This document shows, piece after piece, positions 51,501 through 60,500 of a stretch of 64,000 nt of DNA. Position 1 is the stretch's first letter; each line of letters starts with the position of its first letter. A program made the position numbers and the translations under genes. The notes beneath the pieces were generated by a model. That model worked only from the letters and a program-made list of their open reading frames with translations, searched no databases and was not told the origin of the DNA. Origin of the DNA: Sabellastarte sp. h YS-2021 (taxonomy: Eukaryota; Annelida; Polychaeta; Sabellida; Sabellidae); assembly GCA_964017235.1 (NCBI GenBank), contig OZ024936.1, forward strand, positions 46,861,028 through 46,925,027, written 5' to 3'.

Positions 51501-54500
51501 GGAGAGAACTCGGAATTGGAATCTCCTTTTCCAGAGATTCCGGGACTCTCCAGTGTTTCTTGAGGTGCCACTGAATAGGTCTCATGTGCAGTCTGCCTAG
51601 GGGCACCTGTTTCTCTGTCGCAGTGAGTAGACCTATAAGAGACATGAAGGTTCTCACTCGGCAAGATCTGTTCTGTAATAACCCTATTACTTTTTGTTGA
51701 AGGGCTTCCCAACGGTTTTGAGTAGGTCTGACCAATCCGTTGAATAGGTCGTACTGGTAGCCTACAAAATCGAAGACTTGTTGGGGTTCTAGTTCTGATT
51801 TTTGCATGTTTACCATCCAGCCCAACTCCTGGCAAAGGGCTAGGAGGGACTGGGTTCCCTGGTGGCAAGATTCTCTGGTAGGGGCTCGAATCAACCAGTC
51901 GTCTAGGTACTGGTGGATCCTTATACCTCGAGACTGAGCCATTAGTTTTACCTCTTTGACTACACAAGTGAACTCCATTGGAGCTGTTGACAGGCCAAAG
52001 GGAAGAGCCCGAAATTGGTAAGACTGGTTCTGGAAGTGGAACCTGAGGTATTTTCGGGAGTTGACATGGATTGGAATGTGGAAGTAGGCGTCGCTGAAGT
52101 CCAGCGATGTCACCCACTCTCCCTGTTGTAAGGAGGTTCGAATTGTCTCCGGGGTTTCCATTTTGAATGTTTTTACGCATAAAAACTGATTTAGAGTACT
52201 GAGGTCCAAGATTGGCCGCCACTTTTGGTTCGGTTTGGGAACAATGAATAGTCTGTTGAAGAAGGCTAGAGAGGTTCGAACCCTGACCCTCTCTACTGCC
52301 TTCTTCTTGATTAAGGCTTGTAGAGCCCCTTTCAAGTGGGAGTCTCTGATGGGATTGGCATAGCCGCTTACTATCAGGGGATCCCTCACTAGGCAAGGTC
52401 TGAGATTGAATGGGAGAACATAACCCTCTTTTAGTATGGACACTACTCTTGGGTTTGCACCTAGTCGTGCCCATACTTCCCAGAACAATTGTAGTCGCCC
52501 CCCCACTGGCTGGGCATTTGCAACACTGTGGGCATTTGGCACATTTGGGGCAAAAACACAGTGATTTACAAAAGAAGCACTTTTCACAGACTTTATTGTA
52601 TTTTTCATGTTTGATATTGGTCTTACGCCTTTCTTTTGCGGCTGCCCACTTTTTGATTTTGTTACAGAATGTACAAGACAAGCAACACTTTGACATTTTA
52701 CAGAGTTCTTGACAAGCACATGAAAATCTGTCTGTTTTACATCTGACACATAATACTCCAATTTTGTTTGTAACTCCGGAGGAATTCTGCAGTAATTGTC
52801 ATTTATAATTTTTGGGATCCTTGGAGCCTCGCGAACCGCGACCGGGTTGACCACCCCTGCCTCTGCCGCGTGCTCTGCCCCGGCTACCAAATGATTTCCA
52901 TGCGGGGAGATCTTTCCCGGAAGCACCGGTGGTACTTGAGTCGTCTTGCTTCCAACTAGTGGAGTAAGGCTGGTAGCGATGCTGCTTTTTCTGTACACCC
53001 GCGAACCCACCACGGCCCGGACCGGGCTGGTTGGTACGCTTGTGTGTTTCAAAGTTGTTTATCTCATCTTCCGCTTTTCTTATGATGTCATCTGGGAATA
53101 AAGCCCGGGTTTGAAGAGGGCAATTCCTGAGCGAGGAAAAGGTATCCGGTTTCACTCCTGCCCTCAGGTGATCCAGATAGGAATCTCTGCGGACTAGAGT
53201 CAAGTTAGCCATTTGGACGAAAGTAAAGTCCGAAAGGTGCTGAAGAGATTTCCCGACCGCAAAACTGATATTCTGGTTAAATGCTGTTAAAAAGTGAAGT
53301 TCGTCCAGAGCCCCCTGGGCTTTTGCGGAGGATTTACCTTTGCCAAGTTCTGTTTGTAGGGTTTTTAACTGTTCCTGAACAGCATCCTGCACTTTGGTTA
53401 TACATCTATTGAAACCAGCTGACTGGTTACAAATATAGCTTGTTTCTTTGGCAGCCTTTTCCCATTTGCGGAGAGTTTCCTGAGACAGTGGTCGGGAAGT
53501 AGGTTGAGATGAAGCAATAGTAGATTTAGCAATCCGGGCAAAGGAACTATTGAGCTTTGCGGCATCGTTGGGCCAGGAAGTTACGTATTTACCAGGCCTA
53601 GTTATGTCTTTGTTTTCTGCCGGGTGTATCCCGTACCATCTTGTCTGAGATTTTGGTGGTCGGAGATATTGATCAACATGTAAACCGCCTGGTTCTGTTG
53701 ATTTTGACGGGTAGCCTTCAATTAGTACTAGATTGAGGTTTTCCAATTTTTTGCATAACCAGTCCTCTGGTGGTAAGTCAATGGAAACTTTTCCAACCGG
53801 TTGAGCCCGGTGGCCAACCCAGGGGTTGTCAGATCTGGAGGTGGGAGTGTACTCAAGGTCCGGAATGTGATTCCAGCCCATAAAGGCACGGACACCCCTT
53901 ACCGTCTCCCTGTAATTCTGATCTTCACTTATGGTTTTGTCAATGTCTGGAGAGTCTTGTTCAGATGGGTCTAGTACTTCTTCTTGATCAGAAACTTCAC
54001 CCTCTTCTGAATGCTCCGGGGGTGGTTGAATGATAGATGAGGCCACCGGGCCGGAAGAGCTCTGAGAAGAGAATACCGGTTCCGGGTCTGGTTGCGGATA
54101 AACATTCTCCAGAGGAGAGGTCATATCCATAGAGCTGGTGATAGTAGCTGTTGCCTTTGTTCTATCCGTGCCATAAGCCGGACCGGCTTGGCCGGAAGGA
54201 ACGGAGGGTAGCAGAAAAGGTGCTTGTGACAAAGAACCAGCTGGAGCCTGATGCGTGACCGGTGCTTGGACCGGAGTGAAGGTAGGTTGTGGAGAGGGAC
54301 GATGGCCCATGGTGATGAGTGCCTCCAAACGCGCCATGCGAGTAGACCATTTTTCATCTAGATCTTTTAAATCTTGACGGAAGTTTGGTTGAGGTAAGGT
54401 GAACTCCGTTTCAGTGTCATGAGGAGGGGAAGATGGAGCAACGTCCTGTTTTTCGAGCTGTGACACTACAGTAACGGTAGAGGGATCCACAAGTGATTCC

Positions 54501-57500
54501 TTACTCTTTAACTTCTCTTTACGGAGTTTGTAAGTCGGAGTAGAAAGCTGAAGCAATTGTTCGGGAGAAAGATTGTCACAAAACTCACAACTTAATTTGA
54601 GGACGCAAGGGTCGTCCCCCAAACCTTTGTCCCTACATCTGGCACATCGAGAGTGTGGATCAAAATTAGCCATGATATGTCCGCAGGCTCCTTTTCTCTG
54701 TCCTGGAGATGCCATAGTGGTTTATCCAACTAACAGACAAATCTGAGAAAGTAACACCCAATATAACTTAAGATATATTTAAAAATAAAAGTGTTTCCAC
54801 AAAATTCAAACTTGAATGTCGCGCCAAACGAAAAAGATGCTATGACGTCACGTCCCTCTGGCGAGTGAGGCAGGAACTAGGCCACCTGGCGAGTGGAGTG
54901 TAGTGTACCGGTCCTGCCCGGGGTGAAACCCAGGACGTCTTTTTCTTTCGTTTGGCGGGACCGGCTGGCGCCGGGCTATAGCTATCGTCTGGTAGGTAAG
55001 ATGTATTAACGCAATGAAATTGAAATTTTCACACTTTTGGTGGGGGTACCCCCCTTGTAATGTCTCTAGCAAACAGACGAACAGACAGATTTGCATGCCT
55101 TGAACAATTTTTCATCCTCGATAGATAAGGTATCTTTTAAAAAAAACTGCACGTCTCTAGGCCTTGTAGTTTTGGAGGAGAAGTTGTTCACGCGGACGCG
55201 TACGCCCACGCCGCAGAGTGACGACATAATGCCAGCTGACTGACAAGTCAGCTGACATAACAAATGTTGTGTACTCAATTGACCTCTGTCTCTGGCTACT
55301 GGACTATCCCTTTTTAAAAATCGGCACTATAGATGTTCATATCGCTGTTTAAATTATTCAAATCAAATCATACATACACTCTTTACCTGAAATTACTGGT
55401 CATAAAATCCAAGAGAACTGGTCATCTGCTTAGGTATAATCAAAGATTAAAACAGTAATTTTAAATAAATGTAAATTCTGTATTATGCAGAGGGTTAGGG
55501 TATCACGTGTATTAATTTTTACTGTGTTAAGGCTTCCCATCAACAAACACAGTCATCATTTCTGCTGCACCAACTTTCACTATACATAAGCCAGTAAACC
55601 TGAATGTATTACAATGAAATATTAAAATAAAGACATCACCATATATTTGAATGTAAAAATAGAACTGAACCACTGAAAAAATTATTGCAGTAAAAGCTTT
55701 ATTACATTGAGAACTTTAGATTTGACATAACAAAACTTCCACGACTTATTAAACGTTTCAAAATCCATGACTTTCCCTGTAATAATATGACAATACTCAA
55801 AGGATCTTAAATTCCAGCCAATGAAATCTCCATTAGTTTCTTTCTAAAGCTTGAAACGGTTTTGGGGGTGAACTTCACATTTGAAAAGAACCTAGTAGCT
55901 TCCAATCCTGCCATTAACATGAACAATCTGTTACACTCAACTTAGCCTCTATCCAATTCACAGTAAGATTGTATTGTACATGTATATTTATACTGAGTGT
56001 CATGATGATTTATCAAATTGTACCTAGGGTTCTTCAGCCTGCGACTGAGGACGGGACCAAATGACCAAAAGCTTCTCTCTGATGGTTGTAACTGTTTTTG
56101 TGGGCTAACTTTACATTTAATGAGAAACCAAAACATGCAGGCTTACCACTAGTATGCATATTATGTCCTCACCTTTGATTCGACCCTACTCATTGGATCT
56201 TTAGCTCCAGCCCATGAAGAAAGCTCCATGATGTTGTCAAAATCTTCTCTCTGAAGATCGTATTCGTTCATCAAATCAACAACCTCCTTGACCCCATCTG
56301 AACCTGTATTAATTAGTGGGTCTGTCAGTTGCCTTCTGAAGTGTGGTAAATACTCCATATTGAGCCCCTTCTTGTCACAGAACAGCCTGAAAAGCAAGAT
56401 TATATGAAGATAACAGTAAGACGATCAAGGTCATGAGGTGAAAAGTGAAATGTACATCAGATAGTTCTGTACTATCTAAAACAAAGAATTCCGGCATTAT
56501 GTACACTTCAGTGACACGTTAAAACTTAACTCAAACACACTTAAACCATACTTGAAAATGTTTTAGAAATAGGTTTCTAGGTTTGGTACAGTTTTGATGA
56601 AACATCAGCCATTGAAAAGCGGATTATTGCAGTCATAACAAAAAAACTCTACAAGCGTGCACACTAGTAACATCATAACAAGGAAAAGTCATTCTGTAGG
56701 TCACATGACTTACTTGAGCCTCATGTGTGTTTTGAGTTCTTGTAGCATGCGGTCCGTCTTGTTGGTGCTTGAATTCTTACCGAGCCAGGATGGAAACTGT
56801 ATCATTCCCTGCATAGAGCCTCGCATTGCTTCCCCAGGTATCACACTTGCATACATGGCCTGAATAAAAGACACTGTGAAGTAATGGGACACCCTACCAT
56901 ATATGGAAATAAATTAGAATTTTTTTTTTCAGTTATACTTAGGGGGGCCCAGTGGTGTAGCTGTTAGAGTGCTCGCCTTCAACCTCTGAGGTCCCCAGTT
57001 CGAATTAGGTCTGGTCACTACATGTCGGAAAATTGGTTGTTACTTTCCGATGGCTAGTGGTATGCAGTGCAGAATATTGACCAGCTGGTATGCACTGGTT
57101 CCTCCAACCGTAAACTACCCTTTGTAATATGACCCTGGCTGTTGAACGCGACGGAAAAAAACAACAAGCAATCAGTGACCGAATGACACTCTAGCGCATA
57201 CGACTTTATTTGGGATTTTTCAATTATATTTAACCTGTAATATTTTGTCACATGTGAAGGTAATACTTCACCTGTGATACCAGTATCATTTTATGTAACT
57301 GTCACACCCAATGAAAGAATAATCTCACCCACAAAAGGTATGGCCTCACTTGCTATTGTAACTTAATTTTACAGCTATAAAATACAGTCTTACCTATAAC
57401 TTAACTATGTCATCTGTAACTTAACTGTCTCACCTGCGTAGGTACTCTCACCCCAGTCTCACATGTAAAGCTATTGCCTCACATGTAAAGGTAATGTCTC

Positions 57501-60500
57501 ACCAGTACCTTGTTTTATCTGTTCAGGTATTGCCTCACCTGTAACTTACTTGTTACACCTGTAAAGGTCCATAAATGATGCATCTCACCTGTAGAGGTAA
57601 GAGGTTCCATCGTCCTCCCCCTCTCACATGTCTGTCCACCAGATCCCCCTCAGCCAAACTGTCTGCAGCACGACTCAGCTGCTCCAGGTGTTTAGACACG
57701 CGACCTCTGAGCAAAGGACAGGAAAAATAATGCCACAGAAAACATTTTCACAATATAGAGTAAGAAATCTAAAATTCACCAGGAATCTAAAATTCGCCAC
57801 CTCTAAAACCTTAGTTAATTTTATGAAGAAAATGATGTTTTTGTCCAAAAATTGGTATTTTTCAGTTCAAAAAGCCTTAATTTACTATACAGTCAACATA
57901 TCTCACCTCAATTCATTTATTTTATTAGTATTTTCACATGTGGCGAATTTCAGATATGTGGCAAATTTTATATTTCTTACTCTATGATTCTTTTGCCTAT
58001 TTCCAGTCTGTTATCAAACTGTCAGAATTAATATTTTGTTTTGGTATTTCAGAAAAATAGTCTCGATATCGCAATACCGGTAATACCATCTCATGCCTAT
58101 TAATAATATGAGGCATTTTAATACAAAAGGGAAATGTTAATTCAGGAGAGTGGAAATGGGATTCATAAAATAACAGATTCTGATAACAGGTCAGATAATA
58201 GAGGTTTTACTGTAAAACATCAATACCTGGAAAACTACAGAGACAAAACAGAGTTCTTATAAACTAAGTGTCATGTGGATGTAAATATCAGGTATATAAA
58301 AGGGCTGTTTTTATTAAATTTTACCTGCTATCTGGTGGGGTTGGGTCAATAGGCCCAGTTTCTCGGTACCTTGATGAAATTTTTTTGTTTTCCTCCTTCC
58401 CTTCATAACTGTCCTGATATCACCTCAGGGTGTATTCACTAAATTTCAATATATATTTTTTCCATGACTTCTCCATGACCAAAGCTTTAAAATCAAGGAC
58501 CTTTTGCATGCTGTGTGGCATGAAAGAACACATGTACTGAGGCCACTGGGGAAGATGTGACAGGCCATACCTTTATGATTTGGAATCGATTGGAACAGAA
58601 TCCGATAAAAAAGGCCCAACTTGCTGAGGGTGGGTTGACTGGTATTTGTGTGGCTCCTCACTCAAAACAGTCCTGGCATTGTTGAACATGCCAGAAACTA
58701 CAAGTATCTCCCACCGGTTTTGTCTTTGAGAACCATGCACAAGATTCCAGTCACATCATAGGAAGACGTGGGAGACACTGGGAGATCTGATTACATTAAT
58801 GTATCCTTGTTTGAAATGCTGGATGAAAGAAAGGAACAATGCCGTTTCATGAGAGGATGCCTTTTAATTTCCATATGACTCTTTATGAATTTTCCAAAAC
58901 CTGGAGTCAATTTCCATGACTTTTCCAGGCCTGGAAAAAAATGGAATCCCATGACTTTTTCCAGGTTTTCCATGACAGGATACACTTGTGCTGGGAATCG
59001 AATCAAATTTTCATGGTCAATTATTCGTCCATTATTCCGACCGATGATCGACCCCTAATACAGTATTTTACTCCATTGTTGTTTATTATTTAAGAAACAC
59101 TTTCTGGGATAAAGTATAGGTCAATCCAATAAGAATAACGGTGTTCCAACATTTAGAATCTACCGAAAGCACCCACTTCCTGTAAATATGGAGGTAGACA
59201 TAAACAAAGTCAAAATGTATGACAAATCTGTTGATTTATTAAGTAAAAATTTGTAAAATATATGGAAAAGATGTGGATATGGAAATAAATCAGGAAAGGT
59301 AAGATTTAAGCTGAATATTCGATCATTAGAAAACGTTAATGAAAGACCGCGATTGTACACTGTCCCCGACGATTAATCGAGCACACGTCTAATCGTCCAC
59401 CCACTAAGATACACCCTGTAACCTGTACAATGTATTGCAAGTGATGTTTTAAGCCCAAATCAATCAACTTACTTTGCAGCATATGGTGTCACATGTATGT
59501 AGTTTTCCTGGACAAACAGTGGCCCAAAGCTGTAGTCATGGAAAAATAGGTCAGACTTGTCATTCAACGTCATGTGAGCTGTCTCCTCCCCACCCACAAA
59601 CACTTTGCGACAAACATCAAACGGACCCTGAAAATAGAGGACTAAAGTGTTTTAATTAAATTATAAACCAAGGTTCAGAATCTTTTCTCCATTTCAAGCA
59701 GCACAAGTGTTAAATTTAAATATATGAGTTGTGCTATTAAAACAAGTGTTAACTGCACTCGTATATTATTTGTTTTAAATATTCAGAGCAACTAAAGCGA
59801 ACCTCTATTATTTGATCCTGTGTTACGTGAATATTAAATATTATAACCTCATTTCAACCATTCCACATATGTACTATTTTGATGTAAATGACCTCTTCTA
59901 TTTGATTAACCTTCTATTACTGGCAGGACAATATTTGTAGAAGTTTGATAGTTCACTCATTAACTGCCCTGAAAACAACGTTCAGTTTAAATGTCTGAAA
60001 TTCTGACCCTGCAAAACATTTAGAAATCCCCAATATCACAAAGGATGTTATTTTTGCCCATCAATAAAACTTGCTTTCTACTGAGAATATGGTGAAAATT
60101 TCCAATAATACCTTAATAAAATTTTCGTGTTTTTTTTTGAAAATATTTTCAGCGAGATTTTATGGTAGATTTTTCTATTTACTCGTTTTGAAAGCATTGG
60201 TTGAATGATTGATCTGGACCGAAGTTCACTAGGATGTAAATACACCAAACATAGTAAACAAAATACTAAACGATTTCCCAAAGCTACCTTCTTTTATCTT
60301 ACTCAAATCTTGCACTCCAAAAATAAAGGTTTTATTGGATTTCTAAGTGAAAGTCACGTTTGAAAACCTTCTATTTGTTGTTCCAGTGCCAGGTAACGAA
60401 ATTTTCTTATTCATTACAACAGTATTATGTGGGATTAAAACTAGTTATAAACAAGTAATGAGCCCTTGTCACACAGTTTGATTTTGTTTCTACAGTTAAC

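Larger units (their letters stand above)
48856..55021 (-). mobile_element. DIRS-like element C (6.2 kb), second family
   Basis: The left end GCAAATTTTAATT starts at 48856 and the right end GCAATGAAATT stops at 55021. HINE1-left reads GATAAAATGTTGAAATTTTC through the same place, so C inserted between GTT and GAAATTTTC with no duplication. The ITRs are 172 bp, 48897-49068 and 54829-55000. The sequence differs throughout from the A/D family, but the plan is the same. gag, RT-RNase H and YR are all open and their catalytic residues are present; it is the best candidate for an autonomous copy. Confidence 0.93.
44016..55258 (+). mobile_element. HINE1-right, interrupted by DIRS C
   Basis: Starts CAAGAGGAGAGTGCCCGTGA like HINE1-left, carries the palindrome at 44027-44044, expanded R3 and R4 blocks, and ends with the same hairpin at 55230-55257 (one mismatch). 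Flanks are A-rich (ATATAAAAAA and AACAAATG). Without DIRS C it is about 5.1 kb, against 3.0 kb for the left copy, the difference being tandem-repeat number. It lies in the RFC1 intron between 43930 and 56172. Confidence 0.65.
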
